A stretch of DNA of 64,000 bases, from NCBI RefSeq assembly GCF_029893325.1, contig NZ_JARXWL010000003.1, forward strand, positions 85,118 through 149,117, in the 5' to 3' direction. This document shows, piece by piece, positions 24,545 to 32,574 of the stretch (within the stretch, counting starts at the first letter, position 1; every line of letters begins with the position of its first letter). The translations under genes were made by a program, and so were the position numbers. This stretch comes from Enterococcus sp. PF1-24 (GTDB lineage: Bacteria; Bacillota; Bacilli; Lactobacillales; Enterococcaceae). The notes below the pieces were generated by a model. The model was not told the DNA's origin. It made no database searches and was given only the letters and a program-made list of their open reading frames with translations.

Positions 24545-25657
24545 ATGACATTATCAATTAAAGGAAGAAATTTTTTAGCTTTAGAAGACTTTAGCCCAGA
24601 GGAAATTCGCTATCTCTTGGATTTAGCACTTGAATTGAAAGCTGAAAAGAAAACAGGGAAAAACCAACAAGATTTTATCGGGAAAAATTTATTGATGCTT
24701 TTTGAGATGAACTCTACGAGAACACGTTGTGCCTTTGAAACATCTGGTTGTGACCTTGGTATGGGGACGACATTTTTATCAAACTCACACTTTGGAGATA
24801 CTGAGACAGTTAAAGATTCTATGCGGGTTTTCAGTAGCATGTATGATACGATTGGCTATCGCGGTGCTAAACATAATACCTTACTTGAGATGACTAAGCA
24901 TAGTTCAATTCCGATTATTAATGGTTACACAGATCATCAACATCCGACTCAGATGTTAGCTGATGCAATGACATTAGACGAAGTTTGGGGGAGAGAAGGA
25001 TATAAAGGGAAAACGCTGTGTTTTATTGGGCGTGGCGGAGCAGTTAACTCGTTTTCGTATGGTGTCATTTGTGCAATGCTTGGAATGAATTTTACGTATG
25101 TCACATCTTATATGGGGCTAGATGAAGCTTTAGATGGCTTAACTCAGGCGCAACGTGATTTGTTCCATCAGTTTGTTCCAGAAGGGGAAGTATCGCCAAA
25201 TTGGAATACAAAAATGGATCCTAGAAAACGCAAAATTGTTGAGGACTTATTTGCGAAATATAGTCCGGAATGTAAATTTATTGAAACAGATGATATCAGC
25301 GCGGTAAAAGGAGTTGATATCATTACTACGGAAAACTGGGGATTCTTTACTGATCCGGTTGAAACTTGGCTTCCAGGAATTGTTCGGTTCCGCCCATATC
25401 AAGTAAATCGGGAACTTTTAGAAATGACTGAAAATCCAGAGTGTATTGTTTTGCATATGCTACCGGCAACACACAATATGGATCACGCTTCGGGACAAAG
25501 ATTGTTAACTGCTGTAGATGATCCAGCTCTTCAGGACTTTTTACGAAAAGGTATGGAAGTTACGGATGAAATTTTTGAGAAGAATGCTCAGCACATATTT
25601 AGAGAAGCTGAAAACAGAATGCATACGATAAAAGCAGTTATTAAAGCTATAGTGTAG
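24545..25657 (+). CDS. Ornithine-carbamoyltransferase-like carbamoyltransferase
   Basis: 370 aa, longer than the usual 330-340. The carbamoyl-phosphate site STRTR is at 57-61 and HPTQ at 133-136. The substrate-loop motif normally written HCLP is HMLP at 304-307, and there is an extra segment near 195-240. It should catalyse phosphorolysis of a carbamoylated amine or amino acid to carbamoyl phosphate. The changed substrate loop argues against plain citrulline or carbamoylputrescine. Neighbours supply the deiminase that would make the ureido compound and the kinase that uses carbamoyl phosphate. Confidence 0.8.
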   Translation: MTLSIKGRNFLALEDFSPEEIRYLLDLALELKAEKKTGKNQQDFIGKNLLMLFEMNSTRTRCAFETSGCDLGMGTTFLSNSHFGDTETVKDSMRVFSSMYDTIGYRGAKHNTLLEMTKHSSIPIINGYTDHQHPTQMLADAMTLDEVWGREGYKGKTLCFIGRGGAVNSFSYGVICAMLGMNFTYVTSYMGLDEALDGLTQAQRDLFHQFVPEGEVSPNWNTKMDPRKRKIVEDLFAKYSPECKFIETDDISAVKGVDIITTENWGFFTDPVETWLPGIVRFRPYQVNRELLEMTENPECIVLHMLPATHNMDHASGQRLLTAVDDPALQDFLRKGMEVTDEIFEKNAQHIFREAENRMHTIKAVIKAIV

Positions 25658-25733
25658 GAGTATTTGCTTCATTGCTTCTCCTGTATTAATATATTCAAAA
25701 TAGCTGGATTCTTAAAAATGAGGGAGGATAAAA

Positions 25734-27005
25734 ATGAGTACTTTAAACTATAAAAATTTGGATTATAAAGACTTTAGATTTCCAGGAGAGTTTGAGCCTC
25801 AGGAAGCTGTAATTATTGGATGGCCCGAAATGGCAGAATGTGTTAAAGGATATAGCTTGCATCAAGCTTTTGCACAATTAATAAAGATAATTGTTGAAGA
25901 AGCTACAGGAATAACTCTTTATGTGAACTGTCCAAAAGAAGAAATGCTTATATCATGTAAGGCTACACTAGAAAAAGAATCCGTTGATTTGAAGAAAATT
26001 GTTTTTACTTCTTATCCTGACGGCAGTAACTGGACTAGAGATTATGGTCCGGATATGATGGTGGATGATCAGGGTAATAAAGTTTTAGCTAATCCAGAAT
26101 TCAATATGTATGGTCAAAGTACGATTGATAGTGTCACGTCCCAACTTTGTGCACGTTTCGGTCCCCATCTAGCGCTTGAAATGGGATATCGGGATTTTGT
26201 TAATTCGTCTCTTATTACTGAAGGCGGCGACAAGGAATTCAATGGTAAAGGCGTCTTGATGGCGTTGAGAGATACAGAAGTAACTAAACGAAATCCAGAA
26301 ATGACTACAAAAGAAGTTGAAACTGAAATGAAGAGATTGTTTAATTTGGAACGCATTATCTGGTTAGAAAAAGGTGTTTTTGATGATGAGCTGACAACTT
26401 CTGGTGTTTTAGATTATGTGGATGGGGTGCCCGTTTATCGCTCATCCTCAGCAAATGGGCACATTGATGAATTTTGCCGGTTTGTTGGTCACAATACAAT
26501 TATTCTTGCAGAAGTGACGGAAGAGGAGGCTAGTACGCTTAACTCGCATCGAATTACTAAGGAACGATTGGATGAAGCCTACGAAGTATTATCTAAAGCG
26601 ACTGACGTTAACGGTGAACCATTCAAAATTATACGGATGCCAGTACCAGAGCCTTTCTATATTCATACGAAAAAGGGTGATTGGATCAATGATACCTGGA
26701 CCTGTCGTTATGGTGAAGGCGGCGATTTTCTTGATGATGGAACACCCATGCCTCATGGAGATATGGTGATGCAACCAGCATTAAGCTATTGCAACTTCTT
26801 AATTTTGAACAATATCGTCATTGCTCAATCATATTGGGAGGAAGGGAAACCAGAGAGTATCAAAAAGCTTGATGCTAAAGCAATTGACGTCTTGCAAGAA
26901 GCTTTCCCTGATAGAAAAATTATTCCCTTTGTTAGTACAGCATTAAATATTCGTGGTGGTGGGGTGCATTGTGCCACTAAGAATGTTCCCAAAGCTAAAA
27001 AGTAG
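25734..27005 (+). CDS. Agmatine-deiminase-family (PPAD-like) guanidino deiminase
   Basis: 423 aa, about 55 longer than E. faecalis AguA. Family motifs in order: FPGEFEPQE near 16-24, WTRDYGPDM at 100-108, EGGD at 163-166, GHID at 242-245, and the nucleophile Cys413 in RGGGVHCATKNVP. It should hydrolyse a guanidino group to a ureido group plus ammonia. The length and divergence mean agmatine is not assured as substrate. It sits between the carbamoyltransferase and carbamate kinase genes and is preceded by GGGAGGA. Confidence 0.8.
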   Translation: MSTLNYKNLDYKDFRFPGEFEPQEAVIIGWPEMAECVKGYSLHQAFAQLIKIIVEEATGITLYVNCPKEEMLISCKATLEKESVDLKKIVFTSYPDGSNWTRDYGPDMMVDDQGNKVLANPEFNMYGQSTIDSVTSQLCARFGPHLALEMGYRDFVNSSLITEGGDKEFNGKGVLMALRDTEVTKRNPEMTTKEVETEMKRLFNLERIIWLEKGVFDDELTTSGVLDYVDGVPVYRSSSANGHIDEFCRFVGHNTIILAEVTEEEASTLNSHRITKERLDEAYEVLSKATDVNGEPFKIIRMPVPEPFYIHTKKGDWINDTWTCRYGEGGDFLDDGTPMPHGDMVMQPALSYCNFLILNNIVIAQSYWEEGKPESIKKLDAKAIDVLQEAFPDRKIIPFVSTALNIRGGGVHCATKNVPKAKK

Positions 27006-27052
27006 TAGTTTCAGCTTATTACAAAGATAGCATCAGAAGAGGAGGTTTCAAC

Positions 27053-28000
27053 TTGTCGAAATCAAGAATCGTGATTGCCCTTGGAGGGAATGCACTGCAA
27101 TCGAAGGATAGTGAAGCAACGGCTGAAGCGCAATTGAAAGTTGTTCGTCAGACGTGTGAGCATATAGCAGAAATAAGCGGTCGAGGATATGAAATAGCTG
27201 TTGTACATGGAAATGGACCCCAAGTAGGGAGGATCATTTTGGCTAGTGAAGCTGCGAAAGATGAAGTGCCGCCAATGCCATTTGATGTGTGCAGCGCAAT
27301 GTCCCAAGGATATATTGGTTATCATCTTCAACAAGCATTGAAGTTTGCACTTAATCGAAGAAACCGCAATGTATCTGTTGTGACTGTTGCGACTCAAATG
27401 ATTGTTGAGCCAAATGATCCGGCATTTCAAAACCCAAATAAACCAATTGGACCATTTTATTCTGAAGTTGAGGGCAAGCTTCTGGAACAAGAAAAAGGAT
27501 ATGTGGTCAGAGAGGATGCTGGCCGAGGCTGGAGAAGAGTGGTCGCTTCACCACTTCCAAGAAAAATCGTTGAAATAGATGCTGTCAAGACTTTGTGGAA
27601 TAACACCATTGTTGTTACTTGTGGTGGTGGCGGTATTCCAGTTATCGAAAAATCAGATGGTTCTTTGGAGGGGGTAGCTGCTGTAATTGATAAGGACTAT
27701 GCAGCAGAATTGTTGGCAGAACAAATGAGGGCAGATGTTCTGTTGGTATTAACCGAGGTAGAACAGGTTGCAATCAATTTTAATACTCCAGATCAAAAGA
27801 ACTTGGAAAGTATGACTCTAACTGAAGCAACACAGTATGTAGAAGATGGTCATTTTGCAGCTGGTAGCATGCTACCTAAGGTTCAAGCCGCAATGAAGTT
27901 TGTTCGAAGCGATCCTTCAAAAAAGGCGATTATCACTTCTCTAGATAAGGCTCTAGATGCTTTAGACGGACTAACTGGTACACATGTAACATTTGCATAA
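27053..28000 (+). CDS. arcC: Carbamate kinase
   Basis: 315 aa, full length. The amino acid kinase fold shows VIALGGNAL near the start, VVHGNGPQVG, REDAGRGWRRVVASPLP and CGGGGIPVI. It converts carbamoyl phosphate and ADP to ATP, ammonia and CO2, the energy-yielding step of deiminase pathways. It starts at TTG 27053, 8 bases behind AGGAGG. It is the last gene before a terminator at 28035. A second carbamate kinase is at 60634. Confidence 0.9.
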   Translation: MSKSRIVIALGGNALQSKDSEATAEAQLKVVRQTCEHIAEISGRGYEIAVVHGNGPQVGRIILASEAAKDEVPPMPFDVCSAMSQGYIGYHLQQALKFALNRRNRNVSVVTVATQMIVEPNDPAFQNPNKPIGPFYSEVEGKLLEQEKGYVVREDAGRGWRRVVASPLPRKIVEIDAVKTLWNNTIVVTCGGGGIPVIEKSDGSLEGVAAVIDKDYAAELLAEQMRADVLLVLTEVEQVAINFNTPDQKNLESMTLTEATQYVEDGHFAAGSMLPKVQAAMKFVRSDPSKKAIITSLDKALDALDGLTGTHVTFA

Positions 28001-28034
28001 CCAAGAGAGGTAATAATCACTTTGACTGAAAAGC

Positions 28035-28066
28035 TGCTATATGATTAATTTCATATAGCACTTTTT
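28035..28066 (+). terminator. Terminator after carbamate kinase
   Basis: TGCTATATGA at 28035-28044 pairs with TCATATAGCA at 28051-28060, then CTTTTT. Confidence 0.7.
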
Positions 28067-28134
28067 ACTTTTGTGAAAGGAATTAGCTAAAGTGAAGTCA
28101 ATGAAAGAAGCTAGGTGATTGAAGGAGAATCATA

Positions 28135-29110
28135 TTGGGTAAATACACAGAAGAATTTCTAATACAAGTGGCTTATCTGTATTATATAAAAGAAAAAACT
28201 CAGAATGAAATATCGAAAGAATTGAAGTTGAACCAAACTACTATAAGTAGGATTTTGCAGGAGGCAAAAGAAAAGGGGATTGTTAAGTTTTCGATCAAGA
28301 ATGATACCTACACGGATTTGTTAGGATTACAAAGCTATATTCAAGAGAAATATCAATTAAAAAAAGTGCTTATTGTGAATCAAAAAATGGATGTTAGCGC
28401 TGATGAGAAATTATTTGAAATTGCCCGAAAATTAGTTCAATACTTTTATGAAATAACATATAATGGAAGTGTTGTTGGCGTAGATGGAGGTGGTTTGTTA
28501 GAAAAAAATAACGAATTTCGAAGTTAGGAATAAGGGCGGGTCTATATTTGTTCCTTTGGTAGGGACCTATAGAAATTTGAATGGTTCTCCAGATGCCAAC
28601 ATGCTGGCATACGATATTGCCCGAACTTTTATGGGGAAAAGTATTACAATTCCTGCTCATATTTTTCAAGAAACAGTAAAGATTAAAGAGTCGGTTGTTC
28701 ATTCAGCATACTTTCAATCGGTAAACCAACTATGGGCCGATATTGATATTTCTTTAGTTGAAATCGGAGCCAATTTGAATCAAATAGTGAAAAAATATAA
28801 TGATGCTTTAACGACTAAAGATATAGAACAACTTAAGCTTGATAAAGTAGTAACTGAATATTGCGGACTATTTCTGAATAGAAAAGGAGCTATTTTGGAA
28901 AGTGCTCTTTATGATAGGAAAATAGCTATTCAACGGAGTTCAATGAGAAAAATCACTGATGCTATTGGAGTGGTTCAGGGGAAGAAAGCAGCGTCTTCTG
29001 CTTTAAGTGTTTTGAAATCTAGATTAATTAATACGTTGATCACAGATAAGGAGACCGCAGTAGAGATTTTGAAAAGAGATAAGGATGGTGCTTTTGATTT
29101 GAGCAGCTAA
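28135..29110 (+). pseudogene. SorC/DeoR-type sugar-binding regulator, frameshifted
   Basis: TTG at 28135 behind AAGGAGA starts a SorC-type helix-turn-helix (YIKEKTQNEISKELKLNQTT, then ISRILQEAKEKGIVKF). The effector-binding domain continues to about residue 128, then the frame is lost in a run of seven A at 28502-28508. Removing one A restores the reading (LLEKITNFEVRNKGGSIFVP) and joins the second half, which ends at 29110. This is either true inactivation or a homopolymer error. It probably regulated the adjacent dehydrogenase or the upstream operon. Confidence 0.75.
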
Positions 29111-29177
29111 TGAGTTTCATAAGATAATTGCTATTTTGGAATTGATGAATTTTCAAGAGAAAGGCAGGTGTGAGAAT

Positions 29178-30173
29178 ATGAAACGGATTTTATGTTTTGA
29201 AGTTAACGAGGAACGTCTAAAGTTTGTCTCAAAATGGTCAGAGGAGAATGGGGTTCAAGTTGATTCTGTACCATATAAACTAACTTTGGAGACAGTGAAT
29301 GAAGTAGAAGGGTACGACGGTATTTCAGTTTCGGAGGCAGGGATATTTGATTCCAGAATATTTTCCAAATTGAAAAGTTACGGTATAAAACAAGTAGCTC
29401 AACGAACAGTAGGATATGAGGGATTCGACATAGAAGCAGCTACACAAAATGGAATCATTATTACGAATGTTTCCAATTATTCACCTGAATCAATTGCGGA
29501 GTTCACAATTATGCTAGCTCTGCAATTGATCCGAAATTCAAAGCAAATAGAAAAGAATGTTAAAAATCTCGATTTTCGTTGGGCGCCAAATATTCGAGGT
29601 CGATTGATAAGGGATATGAATGTTGCTGTAATTGGGGTTGGGCATATTGGTGAAGAGGTTGCCAAGTTATTCAAAGCTTTAGGGGCAACAGTATTTGCTT
29701 ACGCTACCCATAAAAAAAGTTATATGGAAAGTTTTCTTGAATACAAAGAATCCATTGAAGATGCAATAAAGGATGCTGACATTGTAACTCTCCACATTCC
29801 AGGAAAGAAATCAAACTATCACCTGTTTAATGAAAAGTTCTTAAAAAGAATGAAAGAGGGATCTTATCTTATCAATACTGCTCGTGGTTCACTGATAAAC
29901 ACCATCGATTTACTAAATGCTTTAAATCAAGGACATATAGCCGGAGCAGCGCTGGATGTATATGAATACGAAGAAGTATATATTTCAAGAAGTTATCAGG
30001 GTAAGAAAATTGAAGATAATGTATTTAAGCAAATGTTAGATCACCCAGCCATTTTGTTTTGTCCCCACTGCGCTTATTACACTGATGTTTCAATGAAAAA
30101 TATGGTTTATCATGCATTAGATTCTGTAATGGAAGTTGTTTGTACAGGTGATAGTCCAATGAGAGTGAACTAG
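29178..30173 (+). CDS. D-isomer-specific 2-hydroxyacid dehydrogenase
   Basis: 331 aa with the ATG at 29178 behind AGGTG. The NAD-binding motif is VIGVGHIGEEVAKLF; the catalytic Arg is in NTARGSL, the Glu in DVYEYEEVY and the His in FCPHCAYYT. It most resembles the D-lactate dehydrogenase/VanH branch, which reduces 2-keto acids to D-2-hydroxy acids. It lies after the broken SorC-type regulator and before a terminator. The physiological keto acid is not clear from sequence. Confidence 0.8.
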   Translation: MKRILCFEVNEERLKFVSKWSEENGVQVDSVPYKLTLETVNEVEGYDGISVSEAGIFDSRIFSKLKSYGIKQVAQRTVGYEGFDIEAATQNGIIITNVSNYSPESIAEFTIMLALQLIRNSKQIEKNVKNLDFRWAPNIRGRLIRDMNVAVIGVGHIGEEVAKLFKALGATVFAYATHKKSYMESFLEYKESIEDAIKDADIVTLHIPGKKSNYHLFNEKFLKRMKEGSYLINTARGSLINTIDLLNALNQGHIAGAALDVYEYEEVYISRSYQGKKIEDNVFKQMLDHPAILFCPHCAYYTDVSMKNMVYHALDSVMEVVCTGDSPMRVN

Positions 30174-30266
30174 AGGAATATTGCAAAATTTTGTCAGATA
30201 CTTTTATCTGTTCCGAAATAATATCTCGACTGGATTTGGGGAGATGTTCTATTAGTAAAAAAGGTG

Positions 30267-30295
30267 CAAGCCCCCCAACCGGAGGCTTGTTTTTT
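30267..30295 (+). terminator. Terminator after the dehydrogenase
   Basis: CAAGCC at 30267-30272 pairs with GGCTTG at 30284-30289, extended by inner C/G pairs and followed by six T. Bases 30296-30457 show no further feature. Confidence 0.7.
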
Positions 30296-30457
30296 AATTG
30301 CCTAGAAGGTAAACTCTGAAGCAAATTTTCTCTAACTGGTCTTAGAATTGCGCTGTGATACAAAAAAAGCCAAACGCTGCTCTGTTTTGCCCATAAAGCA
30401 TAAATTAATCAGGATCAAAGACTGTAGTCTAGGTGATTTTGTAGAAAAAGCGATCGA

Positions 30458-31018
30458 TTACCCGATTTTGAAACTTTTGAAGGTTTCTCCGATTTCTTCT
30501 TCTCGGATCCCAATGTAACGTTTGGTGATCTGCTGCGAAGCATGATTAAATACTTCCATCAGTGTTGCAATATCTCGTGTGTTCCGATAGTAATGATAGC
30601 CAAAGGTCTTGCGGACAGAGTGAGTCCCAATATCATTGCGACCAAGTTGATCAGCTACTCGCTGATACAGCTGGTAGACGGTATTGACTTTAATATGTTG
30701 ATTTTCTCCTTGGCGGCTTGGAAATAACCAGTCGTCTTGATTTTTTCCTTCTATATAAATAGAGATTTCCTCCTGCAGGTTAGCCAAGTAAAGCGTACGA
30801 GTTTTGCCAGTCTTTTTTTCGCGGATTTTTGGATTGATGGAGTGAGAAATATCTTTGACTTTTAATGTGACCAGGTCAGACATTCTTAAGCCAGTGTTGA
30901 TGCCTAACCGAAAAAGAAAAGTATCCCGATCGGGATTGTGTGATCGACGTAAGCAAAACAAAAAATCTTGAATTTCTTCTTGTGATCTGAGCGGTTCGAC
31001 ATTCTCTCTTTTGCTCAT
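30458..31018 (-). CDS. Small tyrosine recombinase (catalytic domain only)
   Basis: 186 aa. The ATG at 31018 is directly behind AGGAGG. The catalytic Arg is in NTGLRMSDLV, His-x-x-Arg in THSVRKTFGY, the second His in VFNHASQQ and the nucleophile Tyr in TKRYIGI. It lacks the core-binding domain of long integrases, as do phage- and transposon-borne short recombinases. It sits alone in the cargo and may belong to an earlier insertion or act as a resolvase or inversion enzyme. Confidence 0.8.
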   Translation of the reverse strand: MSKRENVEPLRSQEEIQDFLFCLRRSHNPDRDTFLFRLGINTGLRMSDLVTLKVKDISHSINPKIREKKTGKTRTLYLANLQEEISIYIEGKNQDDWLFPSRQGENQHIKVNTVYQLYQRVADQLGRNDIGTHSVRKTFGYHYYRNTRDIATLMEVFNHASQQITKRYIGIREEEIGETFKSFKIG

Positions 31019-31126
31019 TTTTACCTCCTGAAAAACCGGTTTTGAGTACATGATTACATGTCCATTTTAGCATAACTAGGTACTCATGAGTTGGTTAGAA
31101 TTTTAGCCTTGATAAATCAACATTTC

Positions 31127-31158
31127 CAGTACACTGTTTTATTTAAAACTGTGTACTG
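31127..31158. repeat. Near-perfect 15-bp inverted repeat
   Basis: CAGTACACTGTTTTA at 31127-31141 against TAAAACTGTGTACTG at 31144-31158, with one mismatch. It is between the small recombinase and the ABC remnant and could be the operator of the lost regulator of that ABC gene, or a recombinase site. Confidence 0.45.
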
Positions 31159-31270
31159 AATAATTGGAAAAGGGATCAGAGTTATTTTCAATATGAGTTT
31201 ATGTACGTGTCAATAACTGTAGATGATATAATGAAGAATAAGTAGCGTTTGAGAAAGAGAGGAGCCTTTT

Positions 31271-32016
31271 GTGACACATGCATTAGTCGTTTCCAATGTA
31301 TCAAAAAAATATAATATGGTAGGGAGTTCTATTCAGGTCTTGTCCAATGTTAGTTTTTCAATTTCGCAAGGAGAATTTACAGGGATCATGGGATCTTCAG
31401 GCAGTGGAAAATCTACATTACTGGATATTATTGGGACGATCGACCAATCTACGGGAGGCTATGTCTTAATTGGCGATCAAAGACTGGATCAGTTATCTGA
31501 AAATCAGTTGTCCGAATTCAGAAGGGATAAATTAGGTTTTATTTTCCAAAATTATAATTTGCTAGATGCTCTAACCTTAAGGGAAAACATTGCTCTCGCA
31601 TTAGTGATTCAAAATAAACCTAAGCAAAAGGTTGATTAATTGATTTATTCGATTTCTGATCGATTGGATATTACTAATATACTGGATAAATTTCCTTATG
31701 AAGTTTCTGGAGGTCAACGTCAGCGCTGTACTTGTGCCAGAGCTTTAGTTGCAGGAGCCCAGTTGATTCTAGCTGATGAACCGACTGGTGCATTAGATTC
31801 GATATCTGCACATACTTTGATGGAGACTTTCAATGAAATGAATCGAACTTTGAAAGCAACTATTTTGGTTGTTACACATGATCCATTTGCTGCTTGTTTT
31901 TGCAATCGAATTCTCTTTATGAAAGATGGGAATATTGTTTCCGAACTGCAACGAAATGATAAGACGAAAGATGAATTTCTTTTGGATATCTTGTTCCTTA
32001 AAGAACTTATAAAAGA
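31271..32016 (+). pseudogene. BceA/MacB-type ABC ATPase, nonsense-broken and truncated
   Basis: GTG at 31271 behind GAGGAG. Walker A is in GSSGSGKSTLLD, signature in VSGGQRQRCTCAR and Walker B in LILADEPTGALDS. An in-frame TAA at 31637-31639 splits the protein after KPKQKVD, while the same frame continues LIYSISDRLDITNILDKFPY. The C-terminus is replaced near 32016 by IS-derived sequence. The permease partner is missing. Related ATPases work with BceB-type permeases in peptide-antibiotic resistance. Confidence 0.75.
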
Positions 32017-32091
32017 TAGTGCGTCTGAAAGACTGATTTATCAGTGCTTCAGATGCTTTTCATTTTGTTTGAAACTCGGTAAAATGGAAGC

Positions 32092-32427
32092 ATGAAAACG
32101 AATGTTCTTCAAGCTATCTTTTTTGATGAATACCACAATTGGGATAAGTTCAAGGAAAAGTATAATCGAAAAATTCGGCCAATTGTCAAAACTGAAGTGA
32201 ACAAATTTCGTGATTGTGGAGATATCAGAAAATGCTATTGTTTATTCGTTTGCGAGGGATGCCATCAAGTCAAATTTGTACCGCTGAGATGTAAAGGCAA
32301 GTTCTGTCCGACTTGTGCAACCGGCGAAAACCAAAGGTGGGCGAAAGTAGTGGCGAATGATTTCAATAAACAGCTAGTACTACATAAAAAGGTCTCAGGA
32401 GAAGTTACTCTCCTGAGGTTTTCTTAA
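32092..32427 (+). pseudogene. IS91-like transposase N-terminus (zinc-binding domain)
   Basis: About 95 residues match the zinc-binding N-terminal domain of IS91/IS801-type transposases (CYCLFVCEGCHQVKFVPLRC, then KGKFCPTCATGENQRWAKVV). The catalytic Y-containing region is missing; the frame diverges after about WAKVVANDFNK and ends in a terminator-like hairpin. It is a fragment whose insertion also cut off the ABC gene before it. Confidence 0.7.
32394..32424 (+). terminator. Terminator after the IS fragment
   Basis: CTCAGGAGA at 32394-32402 pairs with TCTCCTGAG at 32409-32417, then GTTTTCTT. It insulates the following PTS operon. Confidence 0.7.
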
Positions 32428-32472
32428 GAGAGACTAGGGTTTATTTTTTTGTATTTCTCAGAAATATTTGCA

Positions 32473-32551
32473 CTGTGACAAAGGCCTTTTGCTGCTGTGA
32501 CAAAATTAGGTTTGAAAACAAGAACAGTTCCTTCACGATTCTCGCTATAAT
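32473..32551 (+). promoter_or_regulatory. Operator-like direct repeats and promoter of the PTS regulator
   Basis: CTGTGACAAA occurs at 32473-32482 and again at 32495-32504, a 22-base period equal to two helical turns. TATAAT follows at 32546-32551, with no strong -35 box at the standard distance, which suits an activator-dependent promoter. The regulator gene itself starts at 32575. Confidence 0.5.
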
Positions 32552-32574
32552 GAAGATGTCAGGAGGGAAAGAAA

